Shown piece by piece: positions 41,700-49,703 of a stretch of DNA of 64,000 bases (the stretch's first letter is position 1; every line of letters starts with the position of its first letter). The notes below the pieces were generated by a model, which was not told the DNA's origin, made no database searches, and saw only the letters and a program-made list of their open reading frames with translations. The stretch is taken from positions 1 to 64,000 of the forward strand of contig NZ_LBMU02000106.1 in NCBI RefSeq assembly GCF_001005085.2, in the 5' to 3' direction. A program made the translations under genes and the position numbers. This DNA comes from Streptomyces humi (GTDB taxonomy: Bacteria > Actinomycetota > Actinomycetes > Streptomycetales > Streptomycetaceae).

Positions 41700-42935
41700 T
41701 CAGCCGTCACTCTCATCGCGGCGGGCGTGGGCGTGTGCGTGACGCCGAACCGGCAAGGTGGCGCCGGGCCCCGGCAAGGTGGCGCCGGAGCCCGGCAAGG
41801 CCGGGAGCAGTTCTCCGGAAGCCGTCGCACTGGTCTTCTTGCCGCGGGCTTCCCCGGTGACCCAGTGGCCGAACATGACCGCTGTGATGCCGCAGACGCT
41901 CCACAGGACCAGGACGGCGAGGTGGCCGGCGCCGGCGCTGCCGTGGAAGTACGTGGTGTCGCGAAGCAGGCTGGCTCCGGCACCGGGAGGCAGCCACTGG
42001 CCGACGTGGTTCACGCCGTCGGGAAGCATCTCCGGTGCGGAGGTGGCGCCGGAGAAGGCGTTCCCGACGAAGACCATGAGCGCGGCGCTGAGCCCGAGAC
42101 CCACCGGCCCGAGGAGCCGGATCACGCCGGCGGCGGTGGCGCTGACGGAGAGCAGGACGAGCGACAGGATCGCCCAGGTGGCCACGTGATCGTGGGGCAA
42201 AGCCCCGAGGAAACCCTGGGCCACGAGATAGATGCCGAGGGCGGCGACGGCGCAGGCGACGAGCAGTGTCAGCACGCGGTGCCGTGGGCGGGCCAGACCG
42301 CGAGCCATCGTGACGAAGGCCCCGATCAGGATGCCGCAGATCGTGAGCGGGAAGACCGACGAGCTGAACACCGCGCCCCGGGGGTCCTCGGTGGCGACGG
42401 GCACCACGTCGACCGCCTTCATGAGGATCTTCACCGAGGACTCGGCCCCGGCGACTCCCAGCTGGGCGGCCGCCCGCTTGCGGGCCTTGGCCGGGGAGTG
42501 CGCACCGGCGGCCTTCTGCTGGGCAGCCCTTTGCAGGGTGATCTGCCGGGTGGCCTTGTCGGCCAGTTGTTGTCCGACATCGGTCAGAAGCTGGGCCACG
42601 GTGGGGCTGGCGGCGGTGGCCTTCAGGACGGTGACGCCGTGGCCGGAGACGGCGAAGGCGCCGTAGACGTCCCGGTTCTTGATCGCGGATCGCGCGGCCT
42701 GCTGGTCGGGATAGAGGTGGAAGTCGAACGCGCCGGGCTTCGCGCGGGTCAGTCCCTCCACCGCGTGCTGGCTGGCCGGCCCGGCGCCCACGATCCCGAC
42801 CGGGACGTCGCGCGGCGAGATCCGCCCCGCCGGCCAGGCGAACGCCATCACCGCCAGAGTGATCACTATGGGCAGCGCCACGGCGGCAATGGCCACTTCC
42901 CGCCATGCCCGGCGTCCAGACAAGGGGTTCCTCAC
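41700..42935 (-). CDS. ABC-2/YhgE-type membrane permease-like protein
   Basis: A 411-residue membrane protein. One N-terminal TM helix (AIAAVALPIVITLAVMAFAW) is followed by a large extracytoplasmic loop to about residue 190, then about five TM helices (PLTICGILIGAFVTMARGL onward) and a hydrophilic tail. The plan matches ABC-2-type or YhgE/Pip-like proteins that work in export; no ATPase is adjacent. GTG 42935 is the start. It is divergent from a TetR repressor with matching palindromes between them, so it is probably an inducible efflux component. The C-terminal tail contains a short Gly/Pro repeat. Confidence 0.82.
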   Translation of the reverse strand: MRNPLSGRRAWREVAIAAVALPIVITLAVMAFAWPAGRISPRDVPVGIVGAGPASQHAVEGLTRAKPGAFDFHLYPDQQAARSAIKNRDVYGAFAVSGHGVTVLKATAASPTVAQLLTDVGQQLADKATRQITLQRAAQQKAAGAHSPAKARKRAAAQLGVAGAESSVKILMKAVDVVPVATEDPRGAVFSSSVFPLTICGILIGAFVTMARGLARPRHRVLTLLVACAVAALGIYLVAQGFLGALPHDHVATWAILSLVLLSVSATAAGVIRLLGPVGLGLSAALMVFVGNAFSGATSAPEMLPDGVNHVGQWLPPGAGASLLRDTTYFHGSAGAGHLAVLVLWSVCGITAVMFGHWVTGEARGKKTSATASGELLPALPGSGATLPGPGATLPVRRHAHAHARRDESDG

Positions 42936-42957
42936 AGCCCGACCTCTCGTAAAAGGG

Positions 42958-43022
42958 AACGATCGTTTTATTGGCCTCAGTCTGGATCGCCGAGTCGACC
43001 GCCGTCAACAAGAACGTTCGTT
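42958..43022. promoter_or_regulatory. TetR operators between permease and repressor
   Basis: AACGATCGTT (42958-42967, perfect palindrome) and AACGTTCGTT (43013-43022, one mismatch) share AACGNTCGTT, 55 bp apart in the divergent spacer. The second lies 21 bases before the repressor ATG. Binding by the adjacent TetR is inferred. Confidence 0.72.
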
Positions 43023-43042
43023 TTCTTTGTTAGGCTGGCCTC

Positions 43043-43648
43043 ATGCCCAAGGTCACCCAGCAGCACATGGACGCCCGCCGCAAGCAGATCCTGGACGCGG
43101 CGCGCCGTTGTTTCCTCCGCGACGGTTTCCACTCCACGTCCATGCAGGACCTGTTCGCCGAGGCGCAGTTGTCCGCAGGTGCGGTGTACCGGTACTTCAC
43201 CAGCAAGGACGAGATGATCCTCGCGATCGCCGAGGAGAACATGCGCGATGTTCTCGACATCACGGTCGCCGTCGCCACGAACAGGCAGGGCCGGTCCATG
43301 GGGGAGGTCATGGCGGAACTGCTCGACGTGATCCGGGTCAAGGCCGTCGAGGAAGACGTGGCCGGCCTCGCGGTTCTGGTCTGGGGCGAGGCCATGCGCA
43401 ATCGCTCACTGGCGCACGAGCTCGACCAGCTCATGGGCGGCATACGCGCCAATCTCGTCACCTTGGTCCGCGAACACCAGGAAGACGGCGGCCTGCCCAC
43501 GAACGTGACAGCCGAGGCGATCGCCTCGACGATGCTCTCCGTCCTTCCCGGCTACATCCTCCAGGTGGCCCTGTTCGATCCGGCTGTCGTGGCCGAGGTG
43601 CCCGAGGCGGTGCGGGCGTTGTGGCCGGCGCCGGCCGGTGAGCGCTGA
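43043..43648 (+). CDS. TetR-family transcriptional repressor
   Basis: A 201-residue TetR regulator. The HTH is about residues 11-57: RKQILDAARRCFLRDGFHST, then DLFAEAQLSAGAVYRYFTSKDEMI. The ligand domain resembles the TetR_C_6 (BetI-like) type. It is divergent from the permease gene and probably represses both genes through the AACGNTCGTT sites. Confidence 0.93.
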   Translation: MPKVTQQHMDARRKQILDAARRCFLRDGFHSTSMQDLFAEAQLSAGAVYRYFTSKDEMILAIAEENMRDVLDITVAVATNRQGRSMGEVMAELLDVIRVKAVEEDVAGLAVLVWGEAMRNRSLAHELDQLMGGIRANLVTLVREHQEDGGLPTNVTAEAIASTMLSVLPGYILQVALFDPAVVAEVPEAVRALWPAPAGER

Positions 43649-43649
43649 G

Positions 43650-43985
43650 CGGCGATGGTCGACTCCGCCGCCTCGAACGGCAGGCCGCCCGGCCCGAGCG
43701 GCGGCCCGGCGGGCATGACCGCGGGCACGGGGTCGTAGACGGCGTACAGACAACCGGCGCCGACGGCGTCACCGGGCATCGCGTCGTGTCCGACGACACC
43801 GGCCCCGGACTCGTCACCGCTCTCTCCCGAAGGGTGGGTCACCATGTCGTCGAGGTGGGTGTGGGGCTTGTCGGGCCTCAGGCCGATGTCCGCGAGGGTG
43901 GTACCGCCGTCCGTGGCGGGCCCATGGTGACAGAGGCACCGATGCCGTGCCCCGCGACGTCGCCGCCGACCGGCAGCGGAGCCCG
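43650..43985 (-). pseudogene. Decayed PP2C (SpoIIE-type) phosphatase
   Basis: Minus-strand frames read in order VGGDVAGHGIGASVTMG, a frameshift near 43905, THLDDMVTHPSGESGDE, GAGCLYAVYDPV, a deletion of the TRAGHPPP segment, then PAGPPLGPGGLPFEAAE. This matches the PP2C domain of streptomycete SpoIIE-type phosphatases. The frameshift, internal deletion and missing C-terminus show it is not functional. Confidence 0.75.
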
Positions 43986-44185
43986 GAGGCCGTCACTGGC
44001 GAGAGGGTCTTGCTGACCACTCCTGCCAGGGAATCACCGGTTGCCCTGTGTGTGGGTGGCTCGCTGACGTGCCACTGCCAGTTGTCACCCACACCGACGA
44101 GTTCCTCATCAGCCTGGTAATCCCCGGCTATGACGGGGGAGCCCCCGCCCTTGACGGGCGGCTGTGGCGGGTTGCTCACATGCGC
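43986..44185. other. Unassigned spacer
   Basis: Between the PP2C remnant and the quinone oxidoreductase gene no coding region is recognised. CCCGCC and GGGCGG (about 44146-44164) form a short hairpin near the oxidoreductase stop codon that could be its terminator. Confidence 0.4.
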
Positions 44186-45121
44186 TCAGAAAGCGAGGAC
44201 CACTCGCCCTCGCATGCCGCCTGTCTCCACCAACCGGTGTGCTTCAGCGGCCTGTTCGGCCGGCAAGGTCCGTGCGACACGCAGGGTCAGTCGGCCTTCC
44301 TCCGCCAAGTGGCGGAGTCGCTCCAGCTTGGCGTGTTCGCGTGCGTACTGCGGCACGAACGTGTGCTGGACGGTGATTCCGCGCTCCTCGGCAACTTCGA
44401 CTCCGCCGGCCGATGACACCACCCGGCCGCCGTCGTGCACCGTGTGGATGGCGAAGCCGGCAACCCCAGCCGTGTCGACGAGCCCGTCGACGCCGTCGGG
44501 CACCTCCTTGCGCACCAGTTCGGGGAAGTCGGTGCCACGCGGCAGTACGACGTCGGCGCCGAAGTCCCGTACCAGCTGCTCGTCCTTGGGCGCAGCGTCG
44601 GCGATCACCCGGAACCCGTCCGCCTTGGCCAGCTGTACGACGTACCCACCGACGGCACCGGCCGCTCCGGTGACGGCGATGGTGGCGCCGACCGGGAGTT
44701 CGAGCAGGTCCAGTGCCATGCGGGCCGTCAGACCGTTCATAGGCAGTGTCGCGGCCTCCAGATGAGTCGCGCCCGCCGGTGCGCGAACCACCGACTCGGC
44801 GGGCACGACGAGGTGCTCCGCATACGCGCCGTGCGTCCCGGACACGACCGCGACGGCCATGACCCGGTCGCCGACCCGGAGGTCGGTCTGCACCGCCTTG
44901 CCCATCTGCTCGATCACGCCGGCCGCGTCCATGCCTGGGACGTAGGGCGGCTCGGCGTCGGACACGAAGGCGATGCCCCTGCGCACCAGCACGTCGACCG
45001 GATTGACTGCTGCCGCGTGCACCCGGACACGTATCTCGCCCGGCCCGGGCTCAGGAACGGGGAGCTCCAGGACGCGCAGCACTTCGGGTCCGCCGAATTC
45101 GGTCAGTCCTATGGCTTTCAT
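44186..45121 (-). CDS. Quinone oxidoreductase-like MDR protein
   Basis: A 311-residue medium-chain dehydrogenase/reductase of the zinc-independent quinone oxidoreductase type. MKAIGLTEFGGPEVLRVLEL starts the GroES-like domain. VTGAAGAVGGYVVQLAKADGFRV (about residues 152-174) is the NADPH-binding Rossmann motif. No catalytic zinc ligands are present. It should reduce quinones or enones with NADPH. The ATG at 45121 overlaps (ATGA) the end of a truncated antiporter frame on the same strand. Confidence 0.92.
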   Translation of the reverse strand: MKAIGLTEFGGPEVLRVLELPVPEPGPGEIRVRVHAAAVNPVDVLVRRGIAFVSDAEPPYVPGMDAAGVIEQMGKAVQTDLRVGDRVMAVAVVSGTHGAYAEHLVVPAESVVRAPAGATHLEAATLPMNGLTARMALDLLELPVGATIAVTGAAGAVGGYVVQLAKADGFRVIADAAPKDEQLVRDFGADVVLPRGTDFPELVRKEVPDGVDGLVDTAGVAGFAIHTVHDGGRVVSSAGGVEVAEERGITVQHTFVPQYAREHAKLERLRHLAEEGRLTLRVARTLPAEQAAEAHRLVETGGMRGRVVLAF

Positions 45122-45429
45122 GGAAGACAGCACTCCTGCTGATCTTGGGCGTACGAGGTACTACGGGTACGTAGGCGGTGAACGGGATTGGCTGTGGTGC
45201 GGATCTCCCGTAGTGAGGTGGTCAGGCTCTCCCAGTACAGGAGTACCGGCAGGAACAGCAACAACACCACCTCTGGCGGCAGTTGGGCCTGCCGTACCTG
45301 CGGGATGAAGCCCAGGAGCACACCGACGGTGAGCAGTACGACGGGTGGGGCGATGCCGAGCCGGCGGCCGACGGCGTTGCCCACCAGCACGGCCACGCCC
45401 AAGAGCACGACGAGTTCGAGACCGAGCAA
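45118..45429 (-). pseudogene. N-terminal fragment of a CPA1-type Na+/H+ antiporter
   Basis: From a TTG at 45429, preceded by AGGAG at seven bases, the frame encodes two to three hydrophobic helices: LGLELVVLLGVAVLVGNAVG, APPVVLLTVGVLLGFIP and PPEVVLLLFLPVLLYWESLT, the well-conserved start of actinobacterial Na+/H+ antiporters. Similarity stops at about residue 75 (SLREIR), where about 450 residues should follow. The remaining frame is non-homologous and ends four bases into the next gene. Confidence 0.8.
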
Positions 45430-45472
45430 GGTGTTTCTCCTGGAGGGGAGTGACGGGGCGAGTGAGGTGAGG

Positions 45473-45847
45473 TCAGCCGACGGGGACGAGCTTGAGCGTG
45501 GTGTCCCGTGCCGCAAGCAGCGGATCGACGTAACGCGCGCCGTACCGGCTGTACTTGGCGCGATAAGCGGCGTCGATACGGTCATTGACCTCGGCATCCG
45601 TGACCCCGACGAAGGTGACGTCCTTGACCACGCCACCGGAGCGGATGCGGCCCTCACGGGTTGACCGGGCCGCCCGGTACCAGGCACCGGCGCTGCCCCG
45701 GAAGGAGCGGACGTAGAGGTCGTCACCCTCGCGGACAACCCAGATGGGCAGGGGATCGCGCGGCGTTCCGTCGCTGAGCAGCGGGGAGATCCGCAGTTCC
45801 TCGGCGCGTTCGATCCGGGTCAGTTCGTGGTTGGCCCACGTGGCCAT
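45473..45847 (-). CDS. DUF2255 family protein
   Basis: A 124-residue protein matching the DUF2255 family, with the characteristic PLPIWVVREGDDLYVRSFRG and AYRAKYSRYGARYVDPLL blocks. The first half resembles flavin-reductase split-barrel proteins, so flavin or F420 binding is possible but unproven. It lies 31 bp downstream of a zinc alcohol dehydrogenase gene on the same strand and is probably co-transcribed with it. Confidence 0.88.
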   Translation of the reverse strand: MATWANHELTRIERAEELRISPLLSDGTPRDPLPIWVVREGDDLYVRSFRGSAGAWYRAARSTREGRIRSGGVVKDVTFVGVTDAEVNDRIDAAYRAKYSRYGARYVDPLLAARDTTLKLVPVG

Positions 45848-45878
45848 CGGGTACCTCCTTCGAAGGCGTGGTGCTGGG

Positions 45879-46901
45879 TCAGGGGGTGAGGAGGGTTTTG
45901 ACGGCGCGGCGTTCGTCCATGGCCTTGTAGCCTTCGGCGACCTGGTCGAGGGGGAGGGTGAGGTCGAAGACCTTGCCGGGGTTGATGCGGCCGGTCAGGA
46001 CGCGGTCGATGAGGTCGGGCAGGTAGGCACGGACCGGGGCGGGGCCGCCGCGCAGGCCGACGTGGGAGAAGAACAGTTCCTGGCCGTCGACGGCGACGTC
46101 GTGGGGAACACCGACGAAGCCGACGTTGCCGCCGGGACGGGTGGAGGCGATGGCCTGCTGCATGGACTCCTTGGTGCCCACGCACTCCAGCACACTGTCC
46201 GCGCCCACCCCGTCGGTGAGGTCCTTGATCCGGGCGATGCCGTCCGCGCCGCGTTCGGCGACGACGTCGGTGGCACCGAACGCGACCGCGAGCTTCTGCC
46301 GGCTCTCGTGGCGGGACATGGCGATGATCCGCTCGGCGCCCAGTTCCTTCGCGGCGATCACCCCGCACAGGCCGACCGCGCCGTCGCCCACCACGACAGC
46401 GGTCGAGCCGGGCTCGACTTCGGCGGCCTTCGCGGCCCACCAGCCGGTGCCCATCACGTCGGAGAGGGCCAGCAGGCTGGGCAGGAACTCCTCGGCGGGC
46501 AGGTCGTCGGTGGCGACCAGGGTGCCGTGGGCGTTGGGGATGCGCACGTACTCGGCCTGGCAGGTCGACATGAACTCACGGTGCACACACGAGGACTGAT
46601 ACCCGGCCCGGCAGTGGGGGCAGGTGTTGTCGGAGGTGGCGAAGGAGCCGATGACGAACTGGCCCGGCTTGACGTTCGTGACCTCGGATCCGACCTCCTC
46701 CACGATCCCGACGTACTCATGCCCCATCGGCGTCGGCCCGGTGACCGGATCGGTGCCCCGGTAGGCCCACAGGTCCGAGCCGCACACGCACGTGACCACC
46801 GTCCGGATGACCGCATCCGTCGGCCGGAGAATCCGCGGATCCGCCCGCTCCTCGAAACGAACATCACCAGGGCCGTACAACACAGTTCCACGCATGTTCA
46901 T
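45879..46901 (-). CDS. Zinc-dependent alcohol dehydrogenase
   Basis: A 340-residue zinc MDR alcohol dehydrogenase. The catalytic zinc site is Cys in TCVCGSDLW and His-Glu in GHEYVG. The structural zinc cysteines lie in CPHCRAGYQSSCVH; the fourth of the usual set is present as the last Cys of this block. The NAD motif is VVVGDGAVGLCGVIAAKELGA. The substrate is an alcohol or aldehyde, not identified. It is divergent from an XRE-MmyB regulator, a pairing often seen for oxidoreductases under such regulators. DUF2255 follows after 31 bp. Confidence 0.94.
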   Translation of the reverse strand: MNMRGTVLYGPGDVRFEERADPRILRPTDAVIRTVVTCVCGSDLWAYRGTDPVTGPTPMGHEYVGIVEEVGSEVTNVKPGQFVIGSFATSDNTCPHCRAGYQSSCVHREFMSTCQAEYVRIPNAHGTLVATDDLPAEEFLPSLLALSDVMGTGWWAAKAAEVEPGSTAVVVGDGAVGLCGVIAAKELGAERIIAMSRHESRQKLAVAFGATDVVAERGADGIARIKDLTDGVGADSVLECVGTKESMQQAIASTRPGGNVGFVGVPHDVAVDGQELFFSHVGLRGGPAPVRAYLPDLIDRVLTGRINPGKVFDLTLPLDQVAEGYKAMDERRAVKTLLTP

Positions 46902-46998
46902 TCTCCCGCTTCAGGAATTCTGCCGACGGCCGAATTTCAGGCCTGGGAATTCGGGCAGATCTCCTCACGAAGCAGAGTTCCAGCTCGGACGGGCGCTA

Positions 46999-47021
46999 TC
47001 CAGGGACAGAACTCTCCTACC
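46999..47021 (+). promoter_or_regulatory. Shared CCAGGGA motif, copy 1
   Basis: CCAGGGACAGAACTCTCC followed by TACC begins at 47000, 35 bases before the XRE-MmyB ATG at 47056. The first 18 bases recur exactly upstream of the second XRE-MmyB gene, and a variant precedes the SnoaL gene. Confidence 0.68.
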
Positions 47022-47055
47022 CTGTTGGCTTGCCGCCGGTGCGAGACTCGGGAGC

Positions 47056-47913
47056 ATGACCAACGGCGCACATCTCAAGGAGCTGGGTGAATTCCTCAGG
47101 GCCCGTCGGGCCGAGCTCAGCCCGCGCACGGTCGGACTGCCCGACCCCGACGGGCGGCGGCGCGTGGTCGGGCTGCGCCGCGAGGAGGTGGCCGTGCTCG
47201 CTTCCGTCAGCATCCGCCATTACACCCGCTTGGAGCAGGGCCGCATCGCCCCCTCCATCTCCCTGCTGAGCGCCCTGGTCCGCGCCCTGCGGCTGGACGA
47301 CGACCAGCGAGACCATTTGTTCGGGCTGGTCGGACGAGAGGCCAACCTGCCGCGACGGCGGGCCGCACAGAAGGCGCAGCCCCAGTTGCGCACCGTCCTG
47401 GACGACCTCACCGTCACCCCCGCCATGATCCTGGGCAGAAACCTGGACGTCCTGGCGTGGAACCCCATGGCCACTGCCCTGTTCGGCGTCGACTTCACGC
47501 GGGTCCCCGAGCGGCAGCGCAACTACATCCGTCAGCTGTTCACGGATCCGAAGATGAGGACGCTGTACGCGGACTGGGAAAGCTCTGCCCGCAACGCCAT
47601 CGCTCTCCTGCGGCGGTGTGCCGCGGCCCGTCCTGACGACCTGGGGCTGACAACCCTCGTGGGTGAGCTGTCGGTGCAGGACGAGCAGTTCTGCCGGTGG
47701 TGGGGCGGGCGCCAGATCGCTCCCCGCACCAGTGGCAGGAAAGTGTTCCACCACCCGGTTGCCGGCGAACTCGCCCTCGACTGGGACGTCCTCGGATGTG
47801 AGGCCGACCCCGACCAACGGCTGGTCGTCTGGATCGCCGAACCGCACTCACGCTCCCGTGACGGCCTGCGCTTCCTCTCCTCATGGGTAGGAAAAGAGCC
47901 GAGTGCGGATTAG
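47056..47913 (+). CDS. XRE-family regulator with MmyB-type ligand domain (copy 1)
   Basis: A 285-residue regulator. The N-terminal XRE HTH is about residues 5-80: LGEFLRARRAELSPRTVGLP, GLRREEVAVLASVSIRHYTRLEQGR. The C-terminal MmyB-like PAS domain is about 105-280, with ILGRNLDVLAWNPMATALFG and RFLSSW. MmyB-type proteins bind a fatty acid or similar ligand and usually activate or repress a divergent oxidoreductase. Here the divergent gene is the zinc alcohol dehydrogenase. It is paralogous to the gene at 49704, with the same upstream motif, so auto- or cross-regulation is likely. Confidence 0.94.
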   Translation: MTNGAHLKELGEFLRARRAELSPRTVGLPDPDGRRRVVGLRREEVAVLASVSIRHYTRLEQGRIAPSISLLSALVRALRLDDDQRDHLFGLVGREANLPRRRAAQKAQPQLRTVLDDLTVTPAMILGRNLDVLAWNPMATALFGVDFTRVPERQRNYIRQLFTDPKMRTLYADWESSARNAIALLRRCAAARPDDLGLTTLVGELSVQDEQFCRWWGGRQIAPRTSGRKVFHHPVAGELALDWDVLGCEADPDQRLVVWIAEPHSRSRDGLRFLSSWVGKEPSAD

Positions 47914-47942
47914 CGTGGACGTCTGAAATCAGCAGGAATCTG

Positions 47943-47964
47943 CCAGGGATGAATCCTTCCTACC
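47943..47964 (+). promoter_or_regulatory. Shared CCAGGGA motif, copy 2 (variant)
   Basis: CCAGGGATGAATCCTTCC then TACC: same 22-base length and same ends as copy 1 with changes in the centre. It lies 144 bases before the SnoaL gene and may be the site of an adjacent XRE-MmyB regulator. Confidence 0.6.
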
Positions 47965-48107
47965 TTCGTACTTGAATTCCGTGCGACGATTCCGGCGTGG
48001 GTTCCGACGGGCCTTTGTTGCGGAGCAACGAATTCCTTTCCTTCGCAGGCCTCACTTCTGACGGGTTCCCATTCCGTGTAACGGTCATATCTCCGAGGAG
48101 CGCCCTC

Positions 48108-48497
48108 ATGTCCGATTCCCCCGACCTCGCTCTCGTCCGCCGGCTCTACGACTCCGGCATGGCCCCGGACGTGATCGCCGAGGTCATCGACCCCGACATC
48201 GTCTGGGACATCACTCCCGGCTTCCCCTATGGGGGTGTCTACACGACCTGGGCGAGCGCCGGCGCCGACTTCTTCGGCCGGCTCGCGCCCAACTTCTCCT
48301 CCTTCGGCGCGGTCGCCGAGGAGTTCTACGAAGCCGGTGAGCACGTCTTCGTCCGAGGCCACTACCACGCCGTGTCCAAGTCCGGGCAGGAGTCGGACGC
48401 GCGGTTCATCCACCTGTGGACGGTCGCCGGCGGCAAGCTCACCCACCTGATCCAGGCAGCCGACAGCCACGTCGTCCAGCAGGCCGCGAACGGCTGA
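48108..48497 (+). CDS. SnoaL-like (NTF2-fold) protein
   Basis: A 129-residue NTF2-like protein of the SnoaL/ketosteroid-isomerase superfamily. The N-terminal LVRRLYDSGMAPDVIAEVID is the cone helix, and WDITPGFPYGGVYTTW plus VRGHYHAVSKSG fit the family. It may bind or transform a small molecule; catalysis cannot be inferred. GAGGAGC lies seven bases before the ATG at 48108. It heads a likely operon with the DJ-1/PfpI gene (27 bp) and the MoaF-like gene (39 bp). Confidence 0.88.
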   Translation: MSDSPDLALVRRLYDSGMAPDVIAEVIDPDIVWDITPGFPYGGVYTTWASAGADFFGRLAPNFSSFGAVAEEFYEAGEHVFVRGHYHAVSKSGQESDARFIHLWTVAGGKLTHLIQAADSHVVQQAANG

Positions 48498-48524
48498 TCG
48501 CACTCACTCCAGGAGAACAACCCC

Positions 48525-49226
48525 ATGGTGAAGATCCTCTTCCTCATCACCGCCGCTGACCACTGGACCCTGGCCGACGGGTTCAAGCAGCCCGCCGGCT
48601 TCTGGGCCGAGGAGGCCATCGGTCCGTACGGCGTCTTCAAGGAAGCCGGCTACGAGATCGGCGCGGCCACCCCCGGCGGCGTACCGCCGACCGCCGACGC
48701 CCTCAGCCTGACCCCGGACTTCAACGGCGGTCCTGAAGGCGCGGAGCGCATGAAGACCGCCCTGCGCGAGGCCACCGAACTGGCGAACCCGGTCCGTATC
48801 GAGGACGTCGAGATCGACGACTACGACGCCGTCTTCGTTCCCGGCGGCTGGGGACCGATGGAGGACCTCTCCGACGACCCGGCGGCCGGCAAGCTGCTCA
48901 GCGACTGGCTCGCGTCCGGCAAGATCGTGTCGCTGGTGTGCCACGGCCCGGCCGCGCTGCTGTCGACGGTGGATTCCGACGGCGACTCCTCGTTCGCCGG
49001 CTACCGCCTCACCGGTCTGTCCAACTCCGAGGAGATCCAGAACGGCCTCGCCGACCGCGCGAAGTGGCTGCTCCAGGACCGTCTCGTCGCGGACGTGGGC
49101 GCGGACTACCGCGAGGGCGGGGAGAACTTCGCCCCCCACATCGAGGTGGATCGCACCCTCATCACCGGCCAGAACCCCGCCTCGGCCGTTCCGCTGGCCC
49201 ACGAGGTCGTCAAGGCCCTCGGCTGA
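48525..49226 (+). CDS. DJ-1/PfpI family protein (type 1 glutamine amidotransferase-like)
   Basis: A 233-residue DJ-1/PfpI-superfamily protein of the Hsp31-like length. The nucleophile elbow is VCHGPAAL with Cys139 and His140, and the acid is likely Glu in GFWAEEAIGP (about 29-30). Related proteins are glyoxalase III, protein deglycases or chaperones. GGAGAACAACCCC precedes the ATG. It is the second gene of the SnoaL-DJ-1-MoaF-like unit, which would fit removal of reactive carbonyls. Confidence 0.92.
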   Translation: MVKILFLITAADHWTLADGFKQPAGFWAEEAIGPYGVFKEAGYEIGAATPGGVPPTADALSLTPDFNGGPEGAERMKTALREATELANPVRIEDVEIDDYDAVFVPGGWGPMEDLSDDPAAGKLLSDWLASGKIVSLVCHGPAALLSTVDSDGDSSFAGYRLTGLSNSEEIQNGLADRAKWLLQDRLVADVGADYREGGENFAPHIEVDRTLITGQNPASAVPLAHEVVKALG

Positions 49227-49265
49227 CACTCCCCGCCGTAGCACTCACAGAAAGAGGTAGTACCG

Positions 49266-49604
49266 ATGGACAGCAACGCGACGCTTCCCAGCGTGGGACA
49301 GACCTGGCTGGCGGACCTCGGTCCGGACACGCCGCTCGGCCACTTCACGGTGGAGATCACCTTCGACTCGGCGACCCAGGTCAGCTTCGAGGTGACGAGC
49401 GGTGCCATCGAGGGCCGGAAGCAGACGATGGAGTACACCACCACCCAGCTCCGCGACGGCCTGTTCGTCGTGCGCTGGACCGAGCCCGACGCCGGTGACC
49501 ACGTCACCCACATCGAGGACTACACGGAGGGGACCTGCATGGCCAGTTCCGTCGTCGGCGGCCAGTTCGTCCAGCTCCACGGGACGTGGACCCGCGTCCG
49601 CTGA
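49266..49604 (+). CDS. MoaF-like lipocalin-fold protein
   Basis: A 112-residue protein resembling the MoaF family (calycin-like beta barrel): FTVEITFDSATQVSFEVTSG, EGRKQTMEYTTTQLRDGLFV and VVGGQFVQLHGTWTRVR. MoaF was named from molybdenum cofactor loci but the role is unclear; no moa genes are nearby. AAAGAGG precedes the ATG. Third gene of the unit. Confidence 0.8.
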   Translation: MDSNATLPSVGQTWLADLGPDTPLGHFTVEITFDSATQVSFEVTSGAIEGRKQTMEYTTTQLRDGLFVVRWTEPDAGDHVTHIEDYTEGTCMASSVVGGQFVQLHGTWTRVR

Positions 49605-49647
49605 CCGGGGGCGGGCGGACAGCCGCGTCAACCTGGCGGTGGGGACT

Positions 49648-49670
49648 TCCAGGGACAGAACTCTCCCCCT
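49648..49670 (+). promoter_or_regulatory. Shared CCAGGGA motif, copy 3
   Basis: TTCCAGGGACAGAACTCTCC at 49647-49666 followed by CCCT. It shares 18 consecutive bases with copy 1 and lies 34 bases before the XRE-MmyB ATG at 49704, the same position as in the paralogue. Confidence 0.68.
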
Positions 49671-49703
49671 GACAACGCCGCTACCGGGTGCCAGGCTGAG
49701 GGC

